Shown here: positions 1 through 25,399 of the stretch, piece by piece | Numbering within the stretch: position 1 is the first letter of the stretch | Layout: the number at the start of each line of letters is the position of its first letter | NCBI RefSeq assembly: GCF_032854445.1 | Contig: NC_088307.1 | Span: forward strand, 3,908,001-3,972,000 | DNA length: 64,000 nt | Source of the DNA: Liolophura sinensis | Taxonomy: Eukaryota > Mollusca > Polyplacophora > Chitonida > Chitonidae | Reading direction: 5' to 3' | Program-made: the position numbers and the translations under genes | The notes under the pieces: model-generated | What the model was told of the DNA's origin: nothing | Seen by the model: the letters and a program-made list of their open reading frames with translations, nothing else | Database searches by the model: none

Positions 1-529
1 TGCAGTCAGAATAATTGAAATTATTTAAATTTAAAACCGAAAACAGTCCAAATCTAATCGTATTGCTTGACTGCGTTGATCAAGAAATGTTTTGATCTCT
101 GATCGAGATTACAAGGATTAGTGACACCACGGGAAACAAAAGAGGATTAAAGCCACCTTTGGTATTACCTGTTTGACGTGCTTGAGTAGTTCTGGTCAAA
201 ATATAACATGGAAAATTAAAGAGTTGGTAACTTACTGGTAACATACTGTTTAACAGGTTATAATCTTTATACTCAAGACAAGTAGCTAAACCTGGACACT
301 TAATTCCTTTAAGAATTAAAAACCAAGCACTTCAGATATCCTTTAGGCTGGAGTTGATTACTCACCAAGATGGCATACAGGTCTTATTTTAGGAATTTTT
401 GAGATTCTCCTGCCTTGGAGAAAAATTATTTATCACCTTCCTTTTATATTTTATATTTGTACCATTTTTCCTGTGTAAAGATTCCGATGACAAAAATCTC
501 TTTCTTTACATTACATCTGTTTCTTACAG
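1..529. other. No exon seen (presumed USP intron)
   Basis: This AT-rich stretch lies just upstream of the first recognisable USP20/33 exon. It ends in a pyrimidine-rich run and the acceptor AG at 528-529. I see no exon of the USP catalytic domain here, so it is most simply intron. No repeat or RNA gene is recognised. Confidence 0.5.
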
Positions 530-12816
<12,287 letters not shown>

Positions 12817-13430
12817 AGACTAGACTCACAAATATGCAGTATACACAAGCTGTATTACAGCGGACAAGAACAGACACCGTCGTCAGAATGGTCGACTTCA
12901 GATGAGGAATAGAAATGATTGTCTGCAATAGGCAGACTAAACCAGCTATATATTAGAACACCAGCAAGCAGCCTGACAAGCAGGTTTGACATCAGACATG
13001 AGAGACAGGGTGCTGACAGACACACAGGCTGCACCAACTTTATTGCAACTTTATTGTCATTGGCAGTCCTGACTCCAGATGAGGAATAGAATGAAAACTC
13101 TGTAAACAGACATACAGACTGACAGCCGTTCTGACAGGAATTGTCGTTGGTAGATCACAACATCAGATGAGGATTAGAAACATGATTAGCTTATTTTGTG
13201 GACCTGACAGGTTGAAATTGGACCATTTGCTGTACATTTTATTAAACTTCAACAGTTGTTGTGAGTAGGACATGTGGCTATTTTCACAGAGCACTTTATC
13301 AACACATTTCCCACTAAATCATTCAGCCTACATGGAGAAGACCAGTCACAACGCAGACACAGCGCTGAGCAAAGCCTGATCTTTTGGTAACCCATTTAGT
13401 TAAATGAACCGTCATCAGATTCCTAACCGA

Positions 13431-13436
13431 AATAAA
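13431..13436 (+). promoter_or_regulatory. Candidate polyadenylation signal for USP20/33
   Basis: AATAAA lies about 615 bp after the stop. A second AATAAA is at 14727-14732. Which is used cannot be told from the sequence. Confidence 0.4.
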
Positions 13437-13556
13437 AATGCTTTTAAATACCTGTCATTTCTCAGACTTTAGTTTAGTTCTTCAACCCAGCTACTGTTCA
13501 ACTACCTCCCACCCCCACCCACCAACCCACCCACCCCCGCCCAAGTAAAATACTAA

Positions 13557-13663
13557 TTACCCTAAATGAGCTAAAAATTCGACCACAAAAGAACATTTTT
13601 GGAGGCGAATAAATGTCATGAGATATTACCTCAAGTGCTAAAATTTACATTTTCCTAGTAGGA
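13557..13663. repeat. Interspersed repeat, copy 2
   Basis: Second copy of the 1430-1535 repeat, sharing ACAAAAGAACATTTTTGGAG and GAGATATTACCTCA-like sequence. It lies in the probable 3'UTR or just beyond it. Confidence 0.6.
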
Positions 13664-14127
13664 TAGGCTTGTGTACAGCTTGACAAAGGACTAAGAAGTA
13701 TGAATGTTACAGTGTTTTTGCTTTTCCCAGTGTTTTATTTGTCATCCATACTTAATTTTGCTTTGCTTATTATGTGCTGATGTACTGGTGAATGTATTGG
13801 TGGGTTTGAAAAGTTACCGTACCTTATTAACATCGAGTTAACAGAGCAGTTCAATAACCTGTGTAATTAACTGTAATACCTGACCCTTTGTTTTCTAAGA
13901 TTATGTCCTCAGTCCAGAAGATACATAGTGTAGGCCATTGACCAATAATCGCACATGACAGTATGTCACTTTCAGTGAAAATTAACTTGTTCATCAGGTA
14001 TCCGCCAGTGATACACTCAAAATTGGGCCTAAATATGGATGGTGTTTGGTAGGCTTGACCAAACATTCATATCAGCCCTCGTATGAGCCCCAGGCTGATA
14101 TCAATACCTGGATGGTTCCCTCCTCCT

Positions 14128-14212
14128 GATGGCGAGTGGTACTAATCCCGATTGGTACTAATCCCGAGTGGTACTAATCCCGAGTGGTACTAATCCCGAG
14201 TGGTACTAATCG
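14128..14212. repeat. 16-bp tandem repeat, about 5 copies
   Basis: Five copies of GAGTGGTACTAATCCC with small changes. Non-coding. Confidence 0.85.
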
Positions 14213-15129
14213 CTTCATCCTTGGAATCAGGCACTGGATAAATTTCTCACATCTCAGATCTAACACCGACCTCGGCTCATTTGTTCTGACATAGCATTTT
14301 ACCGTTCCATTTGTACATAAATTTGTGATGCTGCAATGGGGTAGTATCTCATGATGTCAGATCTGAGTGTTTCAACATCTCAACTTTGATGCGCCTTTTT
14401 TGTCGTGAGGCTTTCCACGCTGGGAGTGTGTTACTGTATATTTTTGACCAATCATAAGGCTGATAGCTTTATAATGTATCTGATGTCACATTCAAGGTAG
14501 ATGGAGTACATCACAGAACCAGGCTTGAGTTTAGAGTCTGTGCAAACCTGTCACTGTTTGTCCGTCAGTCAGTAATGGTTAACTGATACATAATAAGTAT
14601 GTAATAATGTACCAATATTCACATCAGCGCTCAACTGCCACATCAGCTCTAGATCTTGGCACCGCAGTCTGTATGTGACATTGTAAACGTTTTACTACAC
14701 CAAATTAGTGACATCGACAATAGAACAATAAAGATGAAGCCGGTTATATTCTTGATATCACAGTCGCCATTTTTTACCCATCACACCACTTCACTCTCTT
14801 CTTGGCAGCTTCTTTGAGGTCTGTAGTTATCTTGTTAATCGTCATACCCTAGTCTTGATTGTATATGTATCTACATGAACATGAACTGTATTGTAATAGT
14901 AAATTGTGTACATTCTTGGACATTTCCAAATGTTCAGATTTTTTTTTTCCCGACTTGTGCTTGGATGCACAGATCAGGAATGTATATAAATGAATGGAAA
15001 TGAAAGCAGAGAAATGGTATTGGAATTGATTTACATGTAACCTATAAAACTCTCTGTTATGTACTATTTGCAGGGTTATTTTTCTCTTGAAAATTTGACA
15101 AGCTCTGAAGGCAGAGATTGAGTGACCTG

Positions 15130-16850
15130 GTGAAGTTGTGTATAATAATTGTGCATGCTTAGATACAAATGTTCATTTTGGTTTTCCTGGACGTTTTCAT
15201 CCTGATCAGCCAGGTGATGTAAGTGTAGATACGATGCTCTGCTCAATATTGAGGTGTCATACCTTGGCTCAAGAAGACGGGGGCATTTTTACAGAACTCT
15301 TTGACAGCACTGTGACATTGTAAAGTTATGCATCGCAATTGTGTATGCTTAGATGTAGGTTTTCCTGGACATCTTACAGAACTCTTGACAGCACTGTGAC
15401 ATTGTAAAGTTATGCATCGTAATTGTGCGTGCTTAGATGTAGTTTTTCCTGGGCATTTTACAGAACTCTTGACAGCACTGTGACATTGTAAAGTTATGGA
15501 TCCTAATTGTGTTTGCTTAGATGTAGTTTTTCCTGGACATTTTACAGAACTCTTGACAGCACTGTGACATGTTGAAGTTATGCATCATAATTGTGCATGC
15601 TTAGATGTAGTTTTTCCTGGACATTTTACAGAACTCTTTGACAGCACTGTGACATTGTAAAGTTATGCATTGTAATTGTGTTTGCTTAGATGTAGTTTTT
15701 CCTGGACATTTTACAGAACTCTTGACAGCACTGTGACATTGTAAAGTTATGCATCGTAATTGTGCGTGCTTAGATGTAGTTTTTCCTGGGCATTTTACAG
15801 AACTCTTTGACAGCACTGTGACATTGTAAAGTTATGGATCCTAATTGTGTTTGCTTAGATGTAGTTTTTCCTGGACATTTTACAGAACTCTTGACAGCAC
15901 TGTGACATGTTTAAGTTATGCATCATAATTGTGCGTGCTTAGATGTAGTTTTTCCTGGACATTTTACAGAACTCTTGACCGCACTGTGACATTGTAAAGT
16001 TATGCATCATAATTGTGCATCGTCGTCATATGACTGAAAAATTGTTGAGTACGACGTTAAACCCCAAGCACTCACTCATAATTGTGCATGCTTAGATGTA
16101 GTTTTTCCTGGATATACAGAACTCTTGACAGCACTGTGACATTGTAAAGTTATGCATCACAATTGTGTTTGCTTAGATGTAGTTTTTCCTGGACATTTTA
16201 CAGAACTCTTGACAGCACTGTGACATGTTTAAGTTATGCATCATAATTGTGCATGCTTAGATGTAGTTTTTCCTGGACATTTTACAGAACTCTTGACAGC
16301 ACTGTGACATGTTTAAGTTATGCATCATAATTGTGCATGCTTAGATGTAGTTTTTCTGGACATTTTACAGAACTCTTGACTGCACTGTGACGTATTAAAG
16401 TTATGCATCATAATTGTGTTTGCTTAGATGTAGTTTTTCCTGGACATTTTACAGAACTCTTGACCGCACTGTGACATTGTAAAGTTATGCATCATAATTG
16501 TGCATGCTTAGATGTAGTTTTTCCTGGACATTTTACAGAACTCTTTGACAGCACTGTGACATGTTTAAGTTATGCATCAAAATTGTGCATGCTTAGATGT
16601 AGTTTTTCCTGGACATTTTACAGAACTCTTGACAGCACTGTGACATTGTAAAGTTATGCATCATAATTGTGCATGCTTAGATGTAGTTTTTCCTGGACAT
16701 TATACAGAACTCTTTGACAGCACTTTGACATTGTAAAGTTATGCATCACAATTGTGCAGGCTTAGATGTCCCTTTTTTCCTGGACATTTTACAGAGCTCT
16801 TGACAGCACTTTGACATTGTAATGTTATATGCATCATAGTAAGCATGCTT
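15130..16850. repeat. 84-bp tandem repeat, about 18-20 copies
   Basis: Units of about 84 bp contain CAGCACTGTGACATTGTAAA, then AGTTATGCATCATAATTGTG and GCTTAGATGTAGTTTTTCCTG. Outer copies are more diverged than inner ones. The array is intergenic and is interrupted once by a small insertion at 16021. Confidence 0.95.
16008..16089 (+). mobile_element. 56-bp SINE-tail insertion with 13-bp target duplication
   Basis: Bases 16021-16076 (including TCATATGACTGAAAAATTGT and GAGTACGACGTTAAACC) break one 84-bp unit. They are flanked by identical CATAATTGTGCAT at 16008-16020 and 16077-16089. This is what a severely 5'-truncated retrotransposed SINE leaves behind. Confidence 0.75.
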
Positions 16851-17291
16851 TGTTTTTCACATTGAAATCACATTGTAATTTCTTGTAATTGTAATTGTTC
16901 ACCAACAATTACCAAGGTGTACTCATGTGGTGAAAAATCACGAGAAATCACAATATGACTTTCTGTAAGTCTGATTGAATGCAGGAAGAGAACAATGTGA
17001 TTTACATTGACATTGAACTTCACATGATTTTTCAGCATACCGTCACCTTTCTACACTAAAGTTGCTACAGCAAGGTAATTACAATTAATGGTCTCAAATT
17101 TTGCCCATAACCAGTCTGCACATTTTACCTCAATAAAAGAGTTCTGGTGATCAGAGAAAGGTGTTTTGGGGTTGGTTTAGAAGGTAGTGTGACACCCTAA
17201 TAGTAAAATGTAAGTGTAGGAACCAAGGTAATATTTTTAGACATTTATGTGCCTCTGAAAATCGGTTGAATTGGTCGAAGTTTTAGGTCAT

Positions 17292-17402
17292 TGACCATGG
17301 TTCCGTGAATGTGGATGAATGATTTACTGACCATGGTTCCGTGAATGTGGATGAATGATTTACTGACCATGGTTCCGTGAATGTGGATGAATGATTTACT
17401 GA
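17292..17402. repeat. 36-bp tandem repeat, 3 copies
   Basis: Three near-identical units starting TGACCATGGTTCCGTGAATG. Short and non-coding. Confidence 0.9.
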
Positions 17403-18598
17403 TGTACTTACCAGATCTCCAGTCAAGATCACATTGAGTTATTTTGGGCAGATTAAACTGGGATTGATTCAGGTTTTAAATGCTGGGGATATTTCATTGT
17501 TATTCATTGTTGTGCATGCTACTTTCGATAGTGAAGAAAAAACAACCCATCAGTCTTGTCTTTGGCTTTAAAAGTGTGTTCTTTGTTTTTGTTTTTTTTT
17601 TCTTTATTTTTTGTTTCCTTTTGAATTACAGACGTATGATAACCACGCGTCCCTGTATTTGAATGTAAATGCATGTACACTGTAAATAGAAAGGGGTCTG
17701 CTTGTGCCTTGGTATTGAGCTATCATGATTTTTACTTGAGGATAATGCTCATTGCCTGTTATTATACCTACTTCATTAACTGGTCTCGCATGTTTCGATG
17801 TACATGAACAATGTGGGTTTTGTTCATTTTCTATACGTGCATGTCTGTGTCGCCAAACAAAATTATTTGTGCTGGGATATTTATTGCATATAAAATATGT
17901 TAAAAGGTTTGGTGGCCCTGTTTTTAAGTCACATTTTGTGGTACATGTCTCTATGTATAAATTAAGGAAATAATGGGATGCGTACATTTGAGGGTAGATG
18001 CATGTTTTAAAGTATCTATGATTCGGGATAACAGTGATTATAAACACAGTTATTCCTTACCGGTACAATTTCCTCATTTCCTTGGAATCAAAGATTTCTC
18101 TCTCGCTCATCAATTTGTTTGCCTCTCTTTCATTTTTGTTTTTGTTTTTTGGGAGGTTTTTTTCATGTTCATTTTAGCTCTAATCTATGCATTATTTTTT
18201 TATTTCATGTTTTTTTTTTCTTCCTTTATCTTCTACCATCTGGAGTAAAGCAGTGTCTTGATAATGTGATATTAGAAGACACTTTCAGCTGTAAATTTAT
18301 TGGCTTAATTTTAAATTATTTATTTAGCATCTCATATATACATATATATAAGGGTCTAAATTAATGAGAGTTGAGTATGTCCACTGTTCTTGATAATTCT
18401 TAACATTAAAATCTTCAAGTATGATTATGCTTCATGAAATATTTCTTTCACATCATGGGATAAAGGCTGGTATGTACGCTTGCTCAGTGCACATGTACCT
18501 GCTGTACCAGGTGATCTGGTAAATGTTGAAGATGACTTTGTTGAGTGCAAAACTGTGCATCACTGATATATCATATACATCTATCACATGGTGAATGC
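17403..18598. other. Intergenic stretch without recognised features
   Basis: AT-rich sequence with T runs near 17585 and 18120-18230. Short ORFs here look like chance frames; nothing is recognised. Confidence 0.5.
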
Positions 18599-18900
18599 TT
18601 GGTGGGCTGATGGTTAGAACGTCAACCTCGAAGTCGGGAGACCCAGGATCAATCCTGGATCTGGTCAGATCAGAGACAGAAAATGATTTTTTTTGCTGCC
18701 TTGCTTGGTGCTCAGCAGTTAGTGGTTAGAGCAAGGAAACAGGACTGGTTGACCCAGTGTCAGTATAATTTGAACGGGTGTGATGTGTAGTTTGTTCGGC
18801 ATTATACTTCAGTGGCAGCAGCACTTTGGAGACATGGACTCTCTCTGCCACAAGAATACACAGTACACACACACGCACACGCACACGCACACGCAAGCAA
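18599..18900 (+). mobile_element. tRNA-derived SINE (family 2), full length
   Basis: The A-box-like GGGCTGATGGTTAGAACG and B-box-like GGATCAATCCTGG lie about 35 bp apart at the head. The body holds GAGCAAGGAAACAGGACTGG and CCAGTGTCAGTATAATTTG, and the element ends in a CACACG-type simple repeat. The truncated relative is at 7620-7795. Confidence 0.75.
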
Positions 18901-19514
18901 GAACGACAGTTGTGTACAGGCAAAACAGTAGCAATCCAAGAGCCAGCAGGTAGTGTGACTAGTCTGCTGAAGGAATGCTTCCTTTGGGTGGTCACCATAT
19001 CTCTAAGCATTCAGCTAAGGAAGGTTAGGTGAATGGTAGTGAAATGATACAAGTGTGCTTCTGGTGATCTTGGGCCTCTGTACCACACACATATGTACAA
19101 ATGGACGTAGAGAAGTTAGCTCATGTATCTCGTTATTGTATTAGTATTGTGCATACCGATTGGCTGTTGATATGATGAGGGTTTACAGTGCTACCTAAAA
19201 GCACAAAACCATTCTCTGACAGTTTCATACACACTGGCTAGGTAAATTGGTAAGAAAATTGAGAAGACACAGGAATTCCTTTAACTTACGTGTTCCATGG
19301 AACTACTGATTCCTCTCACTTGCCTCGCCCCAGTATTATCAAGCTATCTTAGACTTAAGTGAAACGTTTAATCTTAAGTTCAAAACAATTGACTGTGCTA
19401 AAATTGAGAATTTTCAAGAGTTTCCTCATACTTCCATGAAAAAATTGACAAAAGTTCAGGAATAATAAGACAACTTATAAGACAAAATTAAGACAACTTT
19501 ATGATCTCTGGGCC

Positions 19515-22330
19515 TGTTCCTTGGAATCATTAATTCGCCTTGGAATCACTGGTTTCTTTTACTCACCTGTTCTGCTAAGTTGCTTTGGAATCACTGGTTC
19601 CTGTCACTCACCTGTTCCTTGAAGTCTCCTAACACTGGTTTCTCTGACTCATGCTCCTTGGAGCTGCCTAGTTCCCCTGTCCCTCCAGTTCACCGAATCA
19701 CTGAATCCTCTACCACACCTGCTCCTTGGAATCACTTATTCCCCATTTCCTTGAAATCACTGGTTTCTTTCTCACTCATCAGCTCCTTGGAATTAGTGGT
19801 TTCTCTCTCTCTGTCATTAGTTCCTTGGAATCACTGGTTCCTCTCACTCACCTGTGCCTTGGAATCACTGGTTCCTCTCACTCACCTGTGCCTTGGAATC
19901 ACTGGTTCCTCTCACTCACCTGTGCCTTGGAATCACTGGTTCCTCTCACTCACCTGTGCCTTGGAATCACTGGTTCCTCTCACTCACCTGTACCTTGGAA
20001 TCACTGGTTCCTCTCACTCACCTGTACCTTGGAATCACTGATTCCCTTCACTCACCTGTACCTTGGAATCACTGGTTCCCCTGACTCACCTGTACCTTGT
20101 AAGCACTGGTTCCTCTCACTCACTTGTACCTTGTAAGCACTGGTTCCTCTCACTCACCTGTACCTTTGAATCACTAATTCCTCTCACTCACCTTTACCTT
20201 GGAATCACTGGTTCCTCTCACTCGCCAGTACCTTGGAATCACTGGTTCCTCCCACTCACCTGTACCTTGGAATCACTGGTTCCCCCGACTCACCTGTACC
20301 TTGGAATCACTGGTTCCCCCGACTCACCTATACCTTGGAATCACTGGTTCCCCCGACTCACCTATACCTTGGAATCACTGGTTCCCCTGACTCACCTGTA
20401 CCTTGTAAGCACTGGTTCCTCTCACTCACCTGTACCTTTGAATCACTAATTCCTCTCACTCACCTGTACCTTGGAATCACTGGTTCCCCTGACTCACCTA
20501 TACCTTGGAATCACTAGTTCCCCTGATTCACCTGTATCTGTAAGAACTTGTTCCTCTCACTCACCTGTACCTTTGAATCACTAATTCCTCTCACTCACCT
20601 GTTCCTTGGAATCACTAGTTCCTCTCATTCGCCAGTACCTTGGAATCACTGGTTCTTCTCACTCACCTGTTCTTTTGAATCACTGATTCCCTTCACTCGC
20701 CTGTACCTTGGAATCACTGGTTCCCCTGACTCACCTGTACCTTGTAAGCACTGGTTCCCCTCACTCACCTGTGCCTTTGAATCACTAATTCCTCTCACTC
20801 ACCTGTACCTTGGAATCACTGGTTCCTCCCACTCGCCAGTACCTTGGAATCACTGGTTCCTCTCTCTCACCTGTGCCTTGGAAGCACTGGTTCCCCTGAC
20901 TCACCTATACCTTGGAATCACTGGTTCCTCCCACTCACCTGTACCTTTGAATCACTAGTTCCTCTCACTCACCTGTACCTTGTAAGCACTGGTTCCCATC
21001 ACTCACCTGTGCCTTTGAATCACTAATTCCTCTCACTCACCTGTACCTTTGAATCACTGGTTCCTCCCACTCACCTGTACCTTTGAATCACTGGTTCCTC
21101 CCACTCACCTGTACCTTGGAATCACTGATTCCCTTCACTCGCCTGTACCTTGGAATCACTGGTTCCTCTCACTCACCAGTACCTTGGAATCACTGGTTCC
21201 CCTGACTCACCTATACCTTGGAATCACTGGTTCCTCTCACTCACCAGTACCTTTGAATCACTGGTTCCTCTCACTCACCTATACCTTGGAATCACTGGTT
21301 CCTCTCACTCACCTGTACCTTTGAATCACTGGTTCCTCCCACTCACCTGTACCTTGGAATCACTGGTTCCTCCCACTCACCTGTACCTTTGAATCACTAG
21401 TTCCTCTCACTCACCTGTACCTTGGAATCACTGGTTCCCCTGACTCAATGTACCTTGTAAGCACTGGTTCCCCCCACTCACCTGTGCCTTTGAATCACTA
21501 ATTCCTCTCACTCACCTGTACCTTTGAATCACTAATTCCTCTCACTCACCTGTACCTTGGAATCACTGGTTCCTCTCACTCGCCAGTACCTTGGAATCAC
21601 TGGTTTCTCTCACTCACCTATACCTTGGAATCACTGGTTCCTTTCACTCACCTGTACCTTTGAATCACTGCTTCCTCCCACTCACCTGTACCTTGGAATC
21701 ACTGGTTCCTCCCACTCACCTGTACCTTTGAATCGCTAGTTCCTCTCACTCACCTGTACCTTGTAAGCACTGGTTCCCATCACTCACCTGTGCCTTTGAA
21801 TCACTAATTCCTCTCACTCACCTGTACCTTTGAATCACTGGTTCCTCCCACTCACCTGTACCTTGGAATCACTGGTTCCTCCCACTCACCTGCACCTTTG
21901 AATCACTATTTCCTCTCACTCACCTGTACCTTGTAAGCACTGGTTCCTCTCACTCACCTGTACCTTTGAATCACTAATTCCTCTCACTCACCTGTACCTT
22001 TGAATCACTGGTTCCTCTCACTCACCTGTACCTTGGAATCACTGGTTCCCCTGACTCACCTATACCTTGGAATCACTGGTTCCTCTCACTCACCTGTGCC
22101 TTGGAATCACTGGTTCCTCTCACTCACCTGTACCTTTGAATCACTAGTTCCTCTCACTCATCTGTACCTTGGAATCACTGGTTCTTCTCACTCACCTCTG
22201 CCTAGGAATCACTGGTTCCTCACACTCATCCATTCGTTGTAATCTGGTTTCTCTCACTCACCTGTTCCTATGAATCATTAGCTCTTTTCACTCACCTGTT
22301 ACATGAAATAACTGACTCCAGTGACTCATC
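19515..22330. repeat. 34-bp minisatellite, about 80 copies
   Basis: Units of 34 bp contain GGAATCACTGGTTCC, itself an imperfect hairpin, followed by a TC/CA-rich stretch. Subtypes CTTGGAATCAC, CTTTGAATCAC and CTTGTAAGCAC recur in order: the TGTAAGCAC type is nearly always followed by one with TTTGAATCACTAATTCC. This shows higher-order duplication. Ends are degenerate. Long ORFs across it are repeat artefacts. Confidence 0.96.
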
Positions 22331-24542
22331 CTGTTCTTATAATCAGTGATACCTTTGAATATAAACTAAAATAATCACAACCTAATTAACACTTGTCAAT
22401 CTCTAATTGCATTCTTCAGGGGGGCCAATTCAAGTCAGTAAAAATTGGTTCAGTAGGCCTACATCGTTAAACACCGCATAGTTGAATATTCAGGATTAAA
22501 GTGTCTGTATTTTCTATTGCTTTTCCGATATGCATGTCCCCTATGTAAATGTCTGCAACAGAACGGCCATAACTGAATCGAAATTGGGTGGAACAACACA
22601 AAACTCGAACGGGATCTGTTGTACCTTGTTTTGATATAGCCTAGAACGATTGAGCAACCTCCCTGAACCATATAAAAACCGTAATAGAACAATTTGTTTT
22701 TTTCGAAAGTGGGCGGACACCATATGTTTGAATTTCGAATACAGGTAGAGGTCGGTTTTACTTCAGTCAAGTGGGGTTGTCAGAAAGACAAATATGCGCA
22801 TGGAGCAGAAACCCCATTTATGTGTAGTCCGAGATTGTTCTTACGCTATGTTTGACAGAAGGATGTACCCAAAATACCCAAACCTACGTCACAGCGTGCT
22901 CCATTAGTTTGGGGCAATCTTTTGACCGAACAAAATTTTGCCATACCCAACGTCAAAACAGTTTCAGACTACCCTACTTCTTCAACCTTTTCGAATATGA
23001 AAGAGTGACTTTCCAGTTCAATTTATGCACGTTACATTTGATTTTGGAGACTAAACTACATTGATTGGATTGGCCAGTTTCAGGGCTTCACAAAAAAAGT
23101 ATAATTTTACCGGTCTACATGGAATAATGCCTTCAGAATATGCTCGAATAAACATGATGTAAACGTGCGAAAAGGTTGAAGAATTACAGTAAATTATGTG
23201 CAATCTCATATGCAGTTTGGATGCCATTTGGGTCTGTATGTATGCATGGACAGGTGATACCAACGCTTATCAGATATAAATAGACCATATACCCTGGCAC
23301 TCTTTTACGTAAGTCCAGGTCTATATACATACAATGTAAGCCTGCATATTCGAGAATAACATAAATCCGTCAGTTTTATTATTCCGGCGATGGCCTCTGT
23401 GAACGTCATCTCAGCCTTTTATGCGCAATAGACAAAAACCAGGGTGATTACACAATTCTTTGAAGCGTACAAAAATACTCAATTCTGTCAGTTGTTCTCA
23501 TATGCACACAAAAGGGCGTATATTCCCCTTGCGGGAACATCTATCAGTATAGCTGTATATACGTACACAATTCTGCATTAGATGCCGTTGTATACGCACA
23601 TATATACAAATCTGTGCCGTTTTTACTGTAGAACCATTTCAGATCCATTTCTGTTGCCTGAATGGGGTAAGAAGCTTGATAACCGCAGTGCACGTGATGA
23701 ATTCATCATACAGAGTATAACCGTTTGAGAGATCTGCAAGCATTTTTGTATGTATATTCATATGCATTTACACTATGCGACAAATGTAGATTCCAGATTA
23801 CCCTGTGCATGCGTGGATGTGTATATGTAAATCCACTCAATCCGTGCCCTTTGGTGAACATGCCATACCAGTGGAGAAATGTCAAAGGGAGCCGAGTGTG
23901 TATAAGCCTACATCTGCAGCTTGTAAAATGTCCTCTGCTTAAAAGGTCAGGCGTTTACAGTATGTCAACAAGAACTTGCCCTATATATGTGGTCAATAAA
24001 CACCCACTAAACCGGTTAAAAACGCTATAAACGCCGTTCCAATGCCCAATGATTCATGTGTGTAGTCGTTTTATGTAGAATGTATTCAGGGTAGCATTTA
24101 TTTATTTAGATTTACTGAATCGACGCTAAAAGGACTATTCCCGAGATGCTGGACAAAAAATCTATATATTTGCTAATCAAGTCAAATTTTCTGTATTTAT
24201 CAAGAATTGTATTTCAGTAAATACTAGATTCGTATCTGTATTATTTATACATACCAGTAGTCTTAAAACGATTCTTAAGATCGAAAAAGTCATAATGCGA
24301 CCTGCTTAATGTGTTTTGTCTTAACTCGTGCTGTAACCCGGCTGATATTTGTGAGAGGCAATTGTTTGGACTTGCACCATATACATCATTAGTTTTCTTA
24401 TATATGTCACAAATATATAACTTAATATTACACAAGTAATAATTATAATTAGTAATGATTATAATCATAATTAATGTATGGGATGAAGGAGAATATATCA
24501 CATCAAACTGGCGGGGTGGAGTGGGGGTGGGAGGGGTGGTGT
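22331..24542. other. Intergenic stretch without recognised features
   Basis: Non-repetitive AT-rich DNA. I find no convincing exon, RNA gene or element between the 34-bp array and the SINE. Confidence 0.45.
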
Positions 24543-24800
24543 GGCAGCTCCGTGGCCTAATGATAAGCGTGCGAATAAAGCATATTGACAAGGGAGCTTC
24601 TCACCAATGCGGTCGCTGTGAGTTCAAGTCCAACTCATGTTGGCGACCTTTCCGTACGCGGGAAGGCCTTGCCAGCATCCCGCACATGGCCGTGGATTTC
24701 CCCCGGTCTTTTCCAGGTTCCACCTGCCATAATATACTGGCGGCGGTGCTACAAATGATATATTCTTGAGTACGGCGTAAAACACGAATCTAATCAATAA
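24543..24800 (+). mobile_element. tRNA-derived SINE (family 1), diverged copy
   Basis: A-box-like GTGGCCTAATGATAAGC and B-box-like GAGTTCAAGTCCAACTC mark the head. The body has CGCGGGAAGGCCTTGCCAGC and the tail ATATTCTTGAGTACGGCG with AATCAATAAATA. It is more diverged from the 40721 copy than the 9127 copy is. Confidence 0.8.
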
Positions 24801-25399
24801 ATATCAGAACAGGCAGTTACACTGACGTGCCATGAAGACACGCCCCTCTGCGGCGAATGTATATGACCATTTAATTGTGACAATATATGTGTAGTCTTCA
24901 GCAATTCATGGGGGTGTAAATTTATATATAGGTTTATTTATTCCCCCCGTGGGCAAACACAACCGGTGAAGTGAGATATTCGTTACAAATGTCTCAAGAG
25001 CATGAGTTAATAGTCTGTAATTATACACACGATGTTAGCTGTCACTTGAGGGCATGGGAAACAGGTATTGTACGATTAAGTAGTGGGGACTGAATATGCG
25101 AGGCTCACGTACGTATAACGTGCAACTCGTGGTTAGGACTTTAGTCAGTCTTGAATAGGGATAGTTCCACTGTTCCCCAGGGCAGGGCTACATACAAAAA
25201 AATATACCATACAACATAATGGCGAATAAAAAAGCTTATTTACTTATGACAAGCGTCATGTACGCCCACACGAATTTGCTTTGAGACAACGAAGAAAGTT
25301 GAAAAATCACGTGACCCATGGATGGCCGCAACTGCACATGTAAGAAGTGTATAAAAACATTACACACAGTGTGCACGCTGACTACAAACCACCAAAGTA

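Noticed and set aside
19580-22242. Many overlapping ORFs rich in SLTCTLESL or HWFLSLT repeats
   Set aside because: They arise from the 34-bp repeat read in three frames; 34 is not a multiple of three, so frames rotate. No gene context.
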